A DNA stretch of 64,000 bases, from assembly GCA_019753155.1 (NCBI GenBank), contig JAIELG010000013.1:1-64000 (forward strand). Reading direction: 5' to 3'. The notes under the pieces were generated by a model that saw nothing but the letters and a program-made list of their open reading frames with translations, had not been told where the DNA came from and made no database searches. Each line of letters opens with the position of its first letter. The first letter of the stretch is position 1. The position numbers and the translations under genes were made by a program. The DNA is from Burkholderiales bacterium (GTDB lineage: Bacteria > Pseudomonadota > Gammaproteobacteria > Burkholderiales > JABEVD01). This document shows positions 45,453 through 55,186 of this stretch, one piece after another.

Positions 45453-45938
45453 ATGGATATCAGTGTAATCTTGACATTTATCGGCATCGCGGCCGCGATT
45501 GCCGGAATCATTTATGCAGCAGGCTCGGGGCTGCTCAGAAGAAAACCGGCAGGCGCCAGGGATCTGGGCAAGGTGGCGGATGTCACCATCGCCTACTTCA
45601 GGGAAAGCGATGTCGATGCGAAAGTGGACTGTGTGTTCGTGGAAGGCAAGGGGCTCGTTGCGCTCATCGAGGTGGACCCGCAAATCAGGTTTAGAAGCTC
45701 CTACATCATTGAGCAAACCCTGAAGGAACAGATCCTGCGCCTCACCGGAAAGCATCTGGCGGAAGTGTTCTGGCGTTTTCCGATGATCGAAAAGCTGGTC
45801 GATGCAACGCATGCAGGCCCGGCTTACGCTGCGTCGAAATCCAAACCCGAAGACCTGCATTACGATATCGGCGAGGTTTCCTGGGAAGAATACGAGCGCG
45901 CGATGGCGGAGGAAAAGGTCAGGAAAGATTCAGCCTGA
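45453..45938 (+). CDS. small membrane-anchored protein of unknown function
   Basis: A 161-aa protein I do not recognise. One N-terminal hydrophobic helix (residues 4-26, ILTFIGIAAAIAGIIYAAG) is followed by Arg-Arg-Lys, so the rest is likely cytoplasmic. The soluble part has alternating beta and helix character (KVDCVFVEGKGLVALIEVD) and an acidic C-terminus. The open frame runs upstream to 45276, but ATG 45453 gives the membrane helix at the N-terminus. The last 20 bases overlap the hydrolase gene on the other strand. Confidence 0.65.
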   Translation: MDISVILTFIGIAAAIAGIIYAAGSGLLRRKPAGARDLGKVADVTIAYFRESDVDAKVDCVFVEGKGLVALIEVDPQIRFRSSYIIEQTLKEQILRLTGKHLAEVFWRFPMIEKLVDATHAGPAYAASKSKPEDLHYDIGEVSWEEYERAMAEEKVRKDSA

Positions 45939-46554
45939 ACCAGTTTTCTGCCTCGAAAGCAACGGCTTCCAGCGTTCCCGGCTCCTCGAAGAGGTGAGAT
46001 GCGCCGGGAACGATCTTCATTTCCTTCATGCAGTTCAGGCTCAGATATGCCCTCTGATTGAGTTCGATGACGATGTTGTCGAGTCCGCCTACGATCAGCA
46101 GCGTCGGACTGACGACATGTGCAAGTTCCTCGTCGCTTGCGAGATCTGGACGCCCGCCCCGGCTGACGACTGCGGAAATTTTGTCTCCGAGGGCGGAAGC
46201 CGCCTTCAATGCCGCAGCAGCCCCGGTGCTTGCGCCGAAGTAGCCGATTTTGAACAGCTTCGTGTCGGCCCGGGATGCGATCCAGGATGTGGCCGCCACG
46301 AGTCTGCGGGCAAGCAGGTCAATGTCGAAGCGCATGTCGTAATCGCGGTCTTCTTCAGGGGTCAAAAGGTCGAGAAGCAGGGTGGCAAAGCCGGCATTAT
46401 TCAGGATGCCGGCGACATAATTGTTGCGCGGGCTGAACCGGCTGCTGCCGCTGCCATGGGCGAAAGCGACGACGCTTCCCGCATTTTCGGGCAAAACGAG
46501 CATGCCTTCGAGGCGCGCGCCGCCTGATGCAATGACGACGTCGCTTCTTTTCAT
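45919..46554 (-). CDS. dienelactone hydrolase-like alpha/beta hydrolase in the AmmeMemoRadiSam operon
   Basis: A 211-aa alpha/beta hydrolase. Oxyanion region VVAFAHGSGSSRFSPRN; nucleophile Ser in GYFGASTGAAAALKAA; acid near TLLIVGGLDNIV; His in GASHLFEEPG. This small family has been noted beside phosphoribosyltransferases in other bacteria; the substrate is unknown. ATG 46554 overlaps the amrS stop by ATGA, making it the fourth gene of the operon. The longer upstream open frame is not likely to be used. Confidence 0.85.
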   Translation of the reverse strand: MKRSDVVIASGGARLEGMLVLPENAGSVVAFAHGSGSSRFSPRNNYVAGILNNAGFATLLLDLLTPEEDRDYDMRFDIDLLARRLVAATSWIASRADTKLFKIGYFGASTGAAAALKAASALGDKISAVVSRGGRPDLASDEELAHVVSPTLLIVGGLDNIVIELNQRAYLSLNCMKEMKIVPGASHLFEEPGTLEAVAFEAENWFRLNLS

Positions 46555-47618
46555 GCGCCTATCCTGAGGGGAATCCGTTTCCTGCCGAAACTTTTGGGCG
46601 CTTCCTCGAATCTTCCCGGAATCTGCACTGCGCAATTTGGGCAATATCCGCCCTGCGCCCTGTATTCGAGTATGTTGTGCCAGTCCCGCACGATCAGATT
46701 GGCGTGGCATGACGGGCATGATGTGGTGCCGCCATCGGTATCGTAGACGTTTCCGGTATAGACGTAGAGCAGCCCGACCTCCTGTGCGATTTTTCTTGCA
46801 CGGAACAGCGTCTCGTGCGGCGTGGGCGCGATGTCCTTCATTTTGTAATCGGGGTGAAATGCGGTGAAATGCAGCGGGATATCCTTTCCCAGCCTGGACG
46901 CGATCCACTCCGACATGGCGGTGACTTCCTGGTCCGAGTCATTCATTCCCGGAATCAGAAGCGTCGTGATCTCGAGCCATACATCGGTTTCGTGCCTGAG
47001 ATAGAGCAGCGTGTCGAGAACGCTCTGGAGCCTGGCGCCGGTCTGATTGAAATAGAATTCGTCGCTGAAGGCCTTGAGATCGACATTGGCGGCATCGATT
47101 TTGGAATAGAAATCGCGCCTGGGTTTGTCATGCATGTAGCCGGCGGTCACGGCGACCGTTTTGATCCCGAGGCGATGGCAGGCATCTGCCACATCCATCG
47201 CGTATTCCACGAAAATGACGGGATCATTATAGGTGAAGGCCACGCTTTTGCACCCGCATCGTTCCGCCGTTTTTGCAATTTCATCGGGGGATGCGCGGTC
47301 CATCAGGCGTTCCATGTCCCTCGATTTGCTGATGTCCCAATTCTGGCAGAATTTGCATGCGAGGTTGCACCCTGCTGTCCCGAACGAAAGGACGCTCGAT
47401 CCAGGGTAGAAATGGTTGAGCGGTTTTTTCTCGATCGGGTCGATGCAGAATCCCGATGAGCGCCCGTAAGTGGTGAGAATGATCCGGTCATCCAGCCTTT
47501 GCCTCACGAAACAGGCGCCGCGCTGTTCTTCCCTCAATTTGCAGTCGCGCGGACATAAATCGCACTGGATGCGTCCGTCGTCGATTTGATGCCAGTAGCG
47601 GCCTGGATAATTAGCCAT
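46551..47618 (-). CDS. amrS: AmmeMemoRadiSam system radical SAM enzyme
   Basis: A 355-aa radical SAM protein. The N-terminal Cys cluster is IQCDLCPRDCKLREEQRGAC. The 4Fe-4S/SAM motif is AGCNLACKFCQNWDISKSR (CxxxCxxC). A C-terminal four-Cys element (TSCPSC ... GYCPNC) may hold zinc or another cluster. It resembles pyruvate formate-lyase activating enzymes, but no glycyl radical partner is encoded nearby. The chemistry of the system is not established. Its start overlaps the AMMECR1 stop by 8 bp. Confidence 0.93.
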   Translation of the reverse strand: MANYPGRYWHQIDDGRIQCDLCPRDCKLREEQRGACFVRQRLDDRIILTTYGRSSGFCIDPIEKKPLNHFYPGSSVLSFGTAGCNLACKFCQNWDISKSRDMERLMDRASPDEIAKTAERCGCKSVAFTYNDPVIFVEYAMDVADACHRLGIKTVAVTAGYMHDKPRRDFYSKIDAANVDLKAFSDEFYFNQTGARLQSVLDTLLYLRHETDVWLEITTLLIPGMNDSDQEVTAMSEWIASRLGKDIPLHFTAFHPDYKMKDIAPTPHETLFRARKIAQEVGLLYVYTGNVYDTDGGTTSCPSCHANLIVRDWHNILEYRAQGGYCPNCAVQIPGRFEEAPKSFGRKRIPLRIGA

Positions 47619-48156
47619 GAACTTCCTTCCATTTGGATACGGTATAGCGGGAGAGCCTGATTTCTTCCGCCCAGAAGCCGGCGGGAAATCCCGCTTTCTG
47701 TTTCAACTGGGCGAGGAAAACGCGAGGTTCGGACAGGCTTTCCCATACCTGGGGCAAAAAAGTGCTGCGCCTCGATCCACACTCGAAGATGATGCCGTCA
47801 GTCCCCGGCCTCAATTGCAGCAGCGCTTCCTCCTCGCTCGAAAAAGCAAGCGGCTCGGCTTCGGACAACAGGGAGACTTCGATTCGAATCAGGTCATACT
47901 CGGTTTCGAGCAGGGGAGGAAATCTCGGGTCGTGAAAAGCCGCCGCCTTCGCATTTTGCCTGGTGTCGATGACAATTGATCGATGGGCTTCCAATGTGCC
48001 GATGCAGCCCCGCAGTGCGCCGTCCCTCGTGAGCGTGACGAAAGTCGCGCCATGCTCCAGAAATTGCGGCGGGCAATCAGGTTTCCGGACATTCAGGCCG
48101 AAACGCTCCGAAATCGAAGCTCGCGCAATGCTCGGCAGGATATCGCCATAATTCAT
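47611..48156 (-). CDS. amrA: AmmeMemoRadiSam system protein A (AMMECR1 domain)
   Basis: A 181-aa AMMECR1-domain protein. The invariant motif LRGCIG is at about residue 49, followed by AAAFHDPRFPPLLETEYD and STFLPQVWE. Its human homologue is linked to Alport syndrome with intellectual disability, but no biochemical role is proven. ATG 48156 overlaps the Memo-gene stop by ATGA; the upstream open frame is inside the Memo gene. Confidence 0.92.
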   Translation of the reverse strand: MNYGDILPSIARASISERFGLNVRKPDCPPQFLEHGATFVTLTRDGALRGCIGTLEAHRSIVIDTRQNAKAAAFHDPRFPPLLETEYDLIRIEVSLLSEAEPLAFSSEEEALLQLRPGTDGIIFECGSRRSTFLPQVWESLSEPRVFLAQLKQKAGFPAGFWAEEIRLSRYTVSKWKEVHG

Positions 48157-48935
48157 GGGTTTTCCCCGAAAAAAAATGAGGCGTAGCCCACCACGCGCTT
48201 CCTGTCGCCTGCGGTATCGCCGGAATTCTTCATGTCGAGAAGCGTGGGTTTGAGTCCGCGCTTTTTTGCGCAAAGCAGCAGTGCATTGATCGGCGTTGCG
48301 CCGCAGGCCGCTTCGTGATCGAGGGTCGCGTCCAGATTCGATATCGCCCGAACGGTGGCTTCATCCAGTTTTTGGGCTTCATGATAGGGATGGAAGTGCG
48401 AAAGATCCGAACTCACCACGACCAATGTTTCGGGTTCGTCCAGAAAGAGGTCGATCACCTCGGAAACCGCGTCAGGCGCCGCTGCGCCGACGAGCAGGGG
48501 AACGATGGAAAAGCGCTCGAAAACCGCCTGAAGAAACGGGAGTTGAACTTCGAGGGCATGTTCGAGCGCATGAGCTTCATCGCTCCTGAGGATCTGCGGC
48601 AGCGATGCAAGCTTCGCCGGGAAGTCGACAGGCACGCATCCCATGGGGGTTTCGAACGCAGTCGATTCGGGCAGCGCGATTCCCCGGAAGTAGACGCGGT
48701 GAGCCGGTCCCACGAGAATCACGCGGCTGAAATCGCACCGCGCCAGAGGCGAGTATGCCTGCGCCGCCACCTGCCCGGAATAGACATATCCCGCATGCGG
48801 TGCGATCAATGCTCTCGGTCTGGGCAGGTCGGGTCCTGCCGTCTGCGCCAGCATGGCATCGATGGCGGCCGCGAGCGCTTCCGGATTTTTCGGGTAAAAT
48901 GACCCCGCGCAAGCCGCAGGTCGCGTTTTATGCAT
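48153..48935 (-). CDS. amrB: AmmeMemoRadiSam system protein B (Memo family)
   Basis: A 260-aa Memo-like protein related to extradiol-type dioxygenase folds. Motifs: RPAACAGSFYPKNPEAL, LIAPHAGYVYSGQVAAQAY, LVGPAHRVYFRG, SSDLSHFHPYHEA, and ACGATPINALL. These supply the conserved His residues and a C-terminal-side Cys that bind metal in human Memo1. First gene of the four-gene operon. ATG 48935 (MHKTRPAAC) or 48950 may be the start. Confidence 0.92.
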   Translation of the reverse strand: MHKTRPAACAGSFYPKNPEALAAAIDAMLAQTAGPDLPRPRALIAPHAGYVYSGQVAAQAYSPLARCDFSRVILVGPAHRVYFRGIALPESTAFETPMGCVPVDFPAKLASLPQILRSDEAHALEHALEVQLPFLQAVFERFSIVPLLVGAAAPDAVSEVIDLFLDEPETLVVVSSDLSHFHPYHEAQKLDEATVRAISNLDATLDHEAACGATPINALLLCAKKRGLKPTLLDMKNSGDTAGDRKRVVGYASFFFGENP

Positions 48936-49106
48936 GATTTCAGCATCCAAATGAAAATTTAGACAGAAATTTTCCGGATAGATTCATCCACAATAGTGGA
49001 GGCGCACGAGTCTTTCAAGGCACGCCTTGTGATAAGCCGAAAAAACACTTATTCTATCAGACGCTTTGCCCGCGTTCTGGAAAGTGTAGAGGTCATAAAA
49101 CAAATC

Positions 49107-52100
49107 ATGGACGTAACTCGATCTTTCCTGGGGATGCTGGTCCTTGCGACCGTTTTCCTGGCTGCTTCGGTTTTTTTTCCTTTCCTGCCGGAAAATCTCT
49201 ATTTCAGGGATGCCGCAGCGCATGCCATGGTCGAGATTTTCGGCGTTGTTTCCGCGTTTTTTTTCGCCTTTCTGATCCTCATCCAGTGCCGTCAGGGCAT
49301 ACGCGATCCCTGTTTTTATCCCGTTGCGCTCGGCTTCATATCCATGGGTATTCTGGATGGCTTTCATGCGATTTCCAATGATGCCTTTCCGGGTTTCGTG
49401 TGGCTGCACAGTCTCGCGGTTTTTTTCGGAGGCGTGTTCTCCTCCCTCGTATGGGCGAAATGGCGACCGCTGCAGCATGCATGGCATCGCCTCGTCATCC
49501 TTGCATCGGCTTCGCTGGGGAGTTTCTTTCTGTTCTATCCCGAGGCGCTGCCGGCAATCGACCCTGGCGGGAAATTCAACCGTGTACTCGACTACCTCAC
49601 TGTTTCTGCAGGCCTGCTTTTCTTCGCTTCATCCGGTTTTTTCATGCTGCGCTACAGGCGATTGAAAGGATCCGAAAACCTGGTCTTCGCAACGCTCTAT
49701 CTGATATTCGGATGCGCATCGGCGGTCTTTCCGATGTCAATGCTTTGGGACGGCACATGGTGGTTTTGGCACATGTTGCGGCTTGCGGCTTACGGCATCG
49801 CAATCCGTTACTGCTTTACGGATCACGTGAGGCTCATCGGGGAGATGAAAACCCGGATCTCGGAGCGCGAAGCATCCCAGACGCGCATCGAGCGCCTCTC
49901 CAAGCTTTACCGGGCGTTGAGCGAAGTCAATCAGGCCATCGTGCGAATGGAAGACGAGGGGAAGCTGTTTCCCCTGGTATGCAGGATGGCTGTGGATTTC
50001 GGCGGATTGAGAATGGCATGGATAGGCCGGGTCAACGAGGAAAACGCTCTGATCGAGCCCGTGACGAGTTACGGGAGTGGCGCGGATTACCTCAAAGGCA
50101 TCGTGATCTCATCGAATGAAGGCAGGATTGAGGGACGCGGGCCGGCAGGGATAGCTTTCCGCGAAAATCGCATCGTGATCGTCAACCGCTTCCTGGAGCA
50201 GGAAATCACGAAGCCCTGGCATGAAGAGGCCCGACGTTTCGGATGGGGCAGCAGCGGCTCTTTTCCGATTCCACGGGGAGGCAAACCCTTTGCCTTGCTG
50301 GGGGTTTACCACGATCAACCGGACGCTTTCGACGATGAAATGATCGAACTGCTCGGTGAGATGGCGCGGGATGTTTCTTTTGCCCTGGACAGCTTCGACC
50401 GGGAAGGACAGGCGAAGCAGACACGGGAAGCGCTCCTCGACAGCGAACGGCATTTCCGCGCCTATTTCGAGCGCGCCACTGTGGGTATGGCTGCCACAAG
50501 CGAGGAGAGGGGCTGGCTGGAAGTCAACGACGCGCTGTGCGATATGCTGGGTTATTCCAGGGAGGAATTGATGCACATGACCTGGACGGAACTCACTTGC
50601 GCGGAAGATCTGCCACGGAACGAGGCGCTGTTCGAGCAGGTTCTGCGCGGCGAGAGCGATGAATACGAGATGGACAAGCGTTTCATCCGGAAAAACGGCA
50701 AAATCGTCCATGTCCATATCGCGATCCGCGCAGTGCGCAAGGCGGGCGGCGCCCTCGACTATACCGTGGCCCTCATCGAGGACATCACCGAGCGCAGGCG
50801 AACCGAGAACCGGGAGCGCCTGCGCAATCGCGTGCTGGAGATGCTGACAAGAGGGGCGCCGCTTGCCGGGATTCTGGATGTGGTGGTGCGCGGAGTGGAG
50901 GCCGAAAATTCCGCCATGTTGTGCTCCATACTGTTGCTCGACGAGGAAGGCCGACACCTTTTGACAGGCGCCGCCCCCAGCCTGCCCGAATCCTACAATG
51001 CGGCCATTCATGGCGCGGAGATCGGCCCTGGGGCGGGTTCCTGCGGCACTGCCGCCTATACCGGGGAGCGCGTGATCGTCGAAGACATTCAGAGCCACCC
51101 TTACTGGAAGGATTACAGGGAGCTGGCGGGTGCGGCGGGACTCGCTTCCTGCTGGTCCGAGCCGATAAGGGGAGCCTCCGGCAAGGTGCTCGGCACATTC
51201 GCCATTTACCACCGCGAGATCAGCGCGCCGACCGATACCGACATCGCATTGATCGAAAGTACCGCAAATCTGGTCGGAATCAGCATCGAGCGCAAGCACA
51301 TCGAAGAGGAACTGAAACTCGCATCCATGGTTTACCGCAATACCAGCGAGGCGATGATGGTCACCGATGAGGAAAACCGCATCATCGCGATCAACCCTGC
51401 ATTTTCGCAAATCACGGGATACAGCCTGAGCGATGTGATCGGCCGCGACCCCCGCATCCTGAATTCCGGTCGCCATGACAAGGATTTTTACCAGCTCATG
51501 TGGCGCGAAATCGAAACCACGGGCTTATGGCAGGGGGAGATATGGAACCGGCGCAAGAATGGCGAGATCTACCCCGAATGGCTGACCATCAACACCATTT
51601 TCAACCAAGATGAGAGGGCTCATCGCCATGTCGCCCTGTTTTCCGATATCACCGACAAGGTGCGCACGGACGAACTGATATGGAAACAGGCCAATTTCGA
51701 CCTGCTCACCGGCCTGCCCAACAGGCGAATGTTCTATGACAGGCTGGAGCAGGAAATCAAGAAGACGCATCGAGGCGGGCTCACGCTTGCGCTGCTCTTC
51801 ATCGACCTCGACCGTTTCAAGGAAGTCAACGACACGCTGGGACACCAGACCGGGGACATCCTGCTTATCGAGGCTGCGCGCCGCATCGTATCCTGCGTGC
51901 GCGAATCGGATACGGTTGCCCGCCTGGGCGGGGACGAATTCACGGTTATCCTGACCGAATTGCCCGATACAAACCATGTCGAGATGATCGCGCAGAACAT
52001 CATCTCGAAGCTTGTCGATCCATTCGTTCTGGGCGACGAAATTGCCTATGTGTCCGCAAGCATAGGCATTACTTTTTATCCGGGCGATGCGCTCGAAGTG

Positions 52101-52985
52101 GAACAACTCCTGAGAAATGCCGACCAGGCGATGTACGTCTCCAAGAATGCAGGTCGCAACCGCTTCAGCTATTTCACGAGTTCCATGCAGGAAGCGGCGC
52201 AATCGAGACTCAGGCTGCTCAACGATTTGCGCGGAGCGCTGACGGCGAACCAGTTCATGCTCTATTTTCAACCAGTCGTGGATCTGTCGACGGGGCGCAT
52301 TGTCAAGGCTGAAGCCCTGCTGCGCTGGGGGCATCCGGACCGCGGCATGGTCAACCCCATGGAATTCATTCCGCTCGCGGAAGAAACCGGCCTGATCATC
52401 GATATCGGCAATTGGGTGTTCAGGGAAGCGGCGCGCTGGGTGAGCCGCTGGGTCGACATGAATCACGCCGGCTTCCAGGTCAGCGTGAACGAATCCCCGG
52501 CTCAGTTCCAGAGCGAAAACAGGGATATCGATGCGTGGCTCGCTTATCTGGAAGAGCTCGGCCTGTCGGGGCGGAATATCGTCATCGAGATCACGGAAGG
52601 ACTGCTGCTCAACGCGGACTCGAATGTCACGGACAAGCTGATTCATTTCAGGGATGCGGGCATACAGGTGGCGATCGACGATTTCGGCACGGGTTACTCA
52701 TCGCTTTCCTATCTCAAGAAGTTCGACATCGATTACCTGAAGATCGACCGGACTTTCGTGCGGGATCTCGCGACTGACCCGAGCGATATGGCGCTTTCGG
52801 AAGCGATCATCGTGATGGCGCACAAACTCGGACTCAAGGTGATTGCGGAGGGCGTGGAGACGCAGGAACAGAGGGACTTGCTGGCCGAAGCAGGCTGCGA
52901 TTGTGCCCAAGGTTTCCTGTTTTCGAAGCCCGTGCCGCCGGACGAATTCGAGTCAATGCTTGCAGCCGACAGGGCTTCGACATGA
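49107..52985 (+). CDS. membrane sensor: 7-8 TM - GAF - PAS - GAF - PAS - GGDEF - EAL
   Basis: A roughly 1292-aa c-di-GMP enzyme. The N-terminal 235 residues form seven or eight membrane helices like a MASE-type sensor ([22 protein letters not shown]). Two GAF and two PAS/PAC domains follow. The GGDEF domain has [14 protein letters not shown], with both active site and I-site intact. The EAL domain has [34 protein letters not shown] and AEGVET, so both cyclase and phosphodiesterase motifs look functional. An in-frame GTG at 48996 is an alternative start. Its stop overlaps the ispD ATG by ATGA. Confidence 0.88.
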   Translation: MDVTRSFLGMLVLATVFLAASVFFPFLPENLYFRDAAAHAMVEIFGVVSAFFFAFLILIQCRQGIRDPCFYPVALGFISMGILDGFHAISNDAFPGFVWLHSLAVFFGGVFSSLVWAKWRPLQHAWHRLVILASASLGSFFLFYPEALPAIDPGGKFNRVLDYLTVSAGLLFFASSGFFMLRYRRLKGSENLVFATLYLIFGCASAVFPMSMLWDGTWWFWHMLRLAAYGIAIRYCFTDHVRLIGEMKTRISEREASQTRIERLSKLYRALSEVNQAIVRMEDEGKLFPLVCRMAVDFGGLRMAWIGRVNEENALIEPVTSYGSGADYLKGIVISSNEGRIEGRGPAGIAFRENRIVIVNRFLEQEITKPWHEEARRFGWGSSGSFPIPRGGKPFALLGVYHDQPDAFDDEMIELLGEMARDVSFALDSFDREGQAKQTREALLDSERHFRAYFERATVGMAATSEERGWLEVNDALCDMLGYSREELMHMTWTELTCAEDLPRNEALFEQVLRGESDEYEMDKRFIRKNGKIVHVHIAIRAVRKAGGALDYTVALIEDITERRRTENRERLRNRVLEMLTRGAPLAGILDVVVRGVEAENSAMLCSILLLDEEGRHLLTGAAPSLPESYNAAIHGAEIGPGAGSCGTAAYTGERVIVEDIQSHPYWKDYRELAGAAGLASCWSEPIRGASGKVLGTFAIYHREISAPTDTDIALIESTANLVGISIERKHIEEELKLASMVYRNTSEAMMVTDEENRIIAINPAFSQITGYSLSDVIGRDPRILNSGRHDKDFYQLMWREIETTGLWQGEIWNRRKNGEIYPEWLTINTIFNQDERAHRHVALFSDITDKVRTDELIWKQANFDLLTGLPNRRMFYDRLEQEIKKTHRGGLTLALLFIDLDRFKEVNDTLGHQTGDILLIEAARRIVSCVRESDTVARLGGDEFTVILTELPDTNHVEMIAQNIISKLVDPFVLGDEIAYVSASIGITFYPGDALEVEQLLRNADQAMYVSKNAGRNRFSYFTSSMQEAAQSRLRLLNDLRGALTANQFMLYFQPVVDLSTGRIVKAEALLRWGHPDRGMVNPMEFIPLAEETGLIIDIGNWVFREAARWVSRWVDMNHAGFQVSVNESPAQFQSENRDIDAWLAYLEELGLSGRNIVIEITEGLLLNADSNVTDKLIHFRDAGIQVAIDDFGTGYSSLSYLKKFDIDYLKIDRTFVRDLATDPSDMALSEAIIVMAHKLGLKVIAEGVETQEQRDLLAEAGCDCAQGFLFSKPVPPDEFESMLAADRAST

Positions 52986-53671
52986 CGCAATATCTCGCAC
53001 TCGTCCCCGCCGCAGGTTCGGGTTCGCGCATGGGGGGCGCAGTTCCCAAACAATATTCGATGCTCGCGGGCAAGCCCATGATCCGTCATGCAATCGAGAG
53101 CCTGTGCAATTTGCCGGAAATTCAAAGGGTTTTCGTGGTGCTCTCAGGTGATGACGCATACTGGCGGCAGTACGACTGGTCCGAGTTTGCGGGCAGGCTC
53201 GTGCCCCTGCATTGCGGAGGGGAAACCCGTGCAATGAGCGTGATGAACGGATTGAAAGCCATCGATGCGGGGGGTGAAGATTGGGTGATGGTGCATGATG
53301 CCGCGAGGCCCTGCATCGATCTCGAATCGCTGAAAAGACTGATGGACGGACTCGCGCATGACGCCGTGGGTGGGCTCCTTGCCCTGCCTGTGGCGGATAC
53401 GCTGAAGCGGGAGAATGGAGCGGGGCGCATTGCCGCCACGGTGTCCCGCGAAGGGCTGTGGCAGGCGCAGACCCCGCAGATGTTCCGCTACCGCCTGCTT
53501 CTGGATGCCTTGAGCCATGCGCCGGCCGGACAGACGGACGAAGCTGGGGCGGTCGAAGCGCTGGGGTTTTCGCCCAAACTTGTATTGGGCGATCCGCGTA
53601 ATTTCAAGGTGACTTATCCGCGCGACATCGAATTTGCGGAAATGATTTTGGCTGACAGGAATCGATCATGA
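52982..53671 (+). CDS. ispD: 2-C-methyl-D-erythritol 4-phosphate cytidylyltransferase
   Basis: A 229-aa IspD. The CTP-binding loop is [19 protein letters not shown], with the catalytic Arg and Lys, and [12 protein letters not shown] and [11 protein letters not shown] follow. It makes CDP-ME in the non-mevalonate isoprenoid pathway. ATG 52982 overlaps the GGDEF-EAL stop; the longer open frame lies inside that gene. The ispF ATG overlaps its own stop. Confidence 0.96.
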   Translation: MTQYLALVPAAGSGSRMGGAVPKQYSMLAGKPMIRHAIESLCNLPEIQRVFVVLSGDDAYWRQYDWSEFAGRLVPLHCGGETRAMSVMNGLKAIDAGGEDWVMVHDAARPCIDLESLKRLMDGLAHDAVGGLLALPVADTLKRENGAGRIAATVSREGLWQAQTPQMFRYRLLLDALSHAPAGQTDEAGAVEALGFSPKLVLGDPRNFKVTYPRDIEFAEMILADRNRS

Positions 53672-54141
53672 GAATAGGGCAGGGGTTTGACGTGCATGCG
53701 CTCGTCGAAGGGCGCAAACTGATCGTGGGCGGCGTGGATATCCCATACGGGAAGGGGCTGCTCGGGCATTCGGACGCCGATGTGCTGCTGCACGCAATAT
53801 GCGATGCGCTGATCGGCGCGGCAGGACTCGGGGACATCGGCAGGCACTTTCCCGACACCGACAGGAACTTCGAAAACATAGACAGCAGGATACTCCTGAG
53901 GGAAGTGGGAAAGCTGCTGGGCGATTCGGGTTACAGGGTCGTGAATATCGACGCCACGATCATTGCCCAGGCGCCCAAAATGGCGCCTCATATTCCGCTC
54001 ATGGTGGAGCGCATTGCATCCGACCTCGGCATGAGCGCAAGGGATGTCAACGTCAAGGCCAAAACGACCGAACATCTGGGTTTTTCCGGAAGGGGCGAGG
54101 GCATCGCGGCCGAGGCTGTGGCATTGATCGGAAGTGTCTGA
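53668..54141 (+). CDS. ispF: 2-C-methyl-D-erythritol 2,4-cyclodiphosphate synthase
   Basis: A 157-aa IspF. Zinc ligands lie in [10 protein letters not shown] (Asp, His) and the metal/diphosphate site in [31 protein letters not shown] and [20 protein letters not shown] complete the family pattern. Converts CDP-ME 2-phosphate to MEcPP. The start overlaps ispD by ATGA, and the thpR start overlaps its 3' end by 8 bp. Confidence 0.97.
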   Translation: MRIGQGFDVHALVEGRKLIVGGVDIPYGKGLLGHSDADVLLHAICDALIGAAGLGDIGRHFPDTDRNFENIDSRILLREVGKLLGDSGYRVVNIDATIIAQAPKMAPHIPLMVERIASDLGMSARDVNVKAKTTEHLGFSGRGEGIAAEAVALIGSV

Positions 54142-54677
54142 GCGGCTGTTTTTCGCCCTCTGGCCGGACGAGTCGACGAGAGCTCGCCTGGCGGATGCTG
54201 CGAGAATTCTATACCGGGAATGCGGCGGGAATTCTATACCGGGAATGCGGCGGGAAGAAGACGAAAGCTGAATCGATCCACCTCACCCTGGTCTTTCTGG
54301 GAGCGGTCGAAACCGGAAAAGTCGGGCTGCTGCGCGGCATTGCCTCAAAAATTGCGGAAAGCGCTTTCGAAGTCAGGATGGATCGGGCGGGATACTGGAA
54401 GCATAACCGGATAGCCTGGGCGGGAATGACGACCATCCCGCCTGAACTCGATCGCCTCGTGGCCGTGTTGCAGCAGGGGCTGCGCGCCGGGGGCTTCGAA
54501 TTCGACGGGCGGGCCTGGTTTCCCCATGTCACGCTCGTGCGCAAGGCTGATGCACCCGAAACAGACCCCGATTTCCAGGCGTTTTCCTGGCCCGTATCGG
54601 AATTTTGCCTCGCAGCATCCACGGCTTCGGGCTATGCGATTCTCGATAAATGGCCTTTGCCGGTTCCTCAAAGGTAG
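54134..54677 (+). pseudogene. thpR: RNA 2',3'-cyclic phosphodiesterase (2'-5' RNA ligase-like), frameshifted by a 25-bp duplication
   Basis: The GTG start at 54134 opens [22 protein letters not shown], a typical ThpR N-terminus. A 25-bp tandem duplication (54205-54254) then shifts the frame and translation ends after 45 residues at TGA 54269-54271. The original frame resumes after the repeat and encodes the rest, including both HxTx motifs (HLTLVFLG and HVTLVRKA). Deleting one repeat copy gives an intact 172-aa protein, the usual family length. An ATG at 54194 could restart translation without the first strand. The gene may be a fresh pseudogene or a reversible switch. Confidence 0.88.
54205..54254 (+). 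repeat. perfect 25-bp tandem duplication inside thpR
   Basis: Two identical 25-base copies (54205-54229 and 54230-54254), starting AATTCTATACC and ending GCGGCGGG. As 25 is not a multiple of three, the extra copy shifts the reading frame by one. Confidence 0.97.
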
Positions 54678-55108
54678 ATGCAGCCCTCGAGGTGACCGGC
54701 CAGGGTCTTTTCGTCCACCTTGGTGTAATCCTTTTCGAAATGATCCGACACCATGCCTTTGAGCGCAGATCCCGTGTTGCCGTTGATGAGGCCCATGAAT
54801 TGGGGCGGGGCGACCAGGATCAGGCGCTGGAATTCGTTCGAGTTTCGTCCCTGTTCGAGTTCCCGCGTCAATTGAAGGGCGAACTGTTGCGCTTCGTTCT
54901 GTTTCGGGTCGGTTGGGGGAATATATGCGCCGTGGCCGTTTCCTGCGCTCTTGTAATGTCCGGGCCTGTCGGAGACGAGGTCGGATGCTTTCTCCCGGCT
55001 TGCAGCATGTTCATATGCCCTGATTTTTTCCAGCCCCTGTTTGGGGCCCCTGTTCGTATACAGGAATGCTGAACTTGCGTTGGCAACGAGAATCCACGTG
55101 ATGGTCAT
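54668..55108 (-). CDS. host attachment family protein (PF10116-like)
   Basis: A 146-aa protein starting MTITWILVANASSAFLY, then LILVAPPQFMGLING and KDYTKVDEKTLAGHLEG. These are the marks of the 'protein required for attachment to host cells' family, related in fold to bacterial eRF1-like proteins. Named after an Agrobacterium phenotype; the molecular role in free-living bacteria is unknown. ATG 55108 is chosen over the longer frame (55138) because it gives the conserved N-terminus. Overlaps the 3' end of thpR by 10 bp, tail to tail. Confidence 0.85.
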   Translation of the reverse strand: MTITWILVANASSAFLYTNRGPKQGLEKIRAYEHAASREKASDLVSDRPGHYKSAGNGHGAYIPPTDPKQNEAQQFALQLTRELEQGRNSNEFQRLILVAPPQFMGLINGNTGSALKGMVSDHFEKDYTKVDEKTLAGHLEGCIYL

Positions 55109-55152
55109 AATGTTCTCCCTGGTTTGAAAGTGCTTCAAGACCGCACAATTCC

Positions 55153-55160
55153 ATTATAAT
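55153..55160. promoter_or_regulatory. symmetric -10 serving divergent genes
   Basis: ATTATAAT is its own reverse complement and contains TATAAT on both strands (plus 55155-55160 for tsaB, minus 55158-55153 for the host-attachment family gene). It sits in the 78-bp divergent gap, 27 bases before the tsaB TTG and 45 before the other ATG. Confidence 0.5.
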
Positions 55161-55186
55161 ACAGCCTGAATTTCCGGCCCTGAGCT

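Noticed and set aside
46555-46908. N-terminal extension of the Memo-operon hydrolase
   Set aside because: It overlaps amrS in another frame; the fold starts at ATG 46554.
48984-49487. 167-aa open frame on the minus strand opposite the sensor gene
   Set aside because: It lies antisense to the membrane domain of a well-supported gene and has low-complexity, charged content without motifs.
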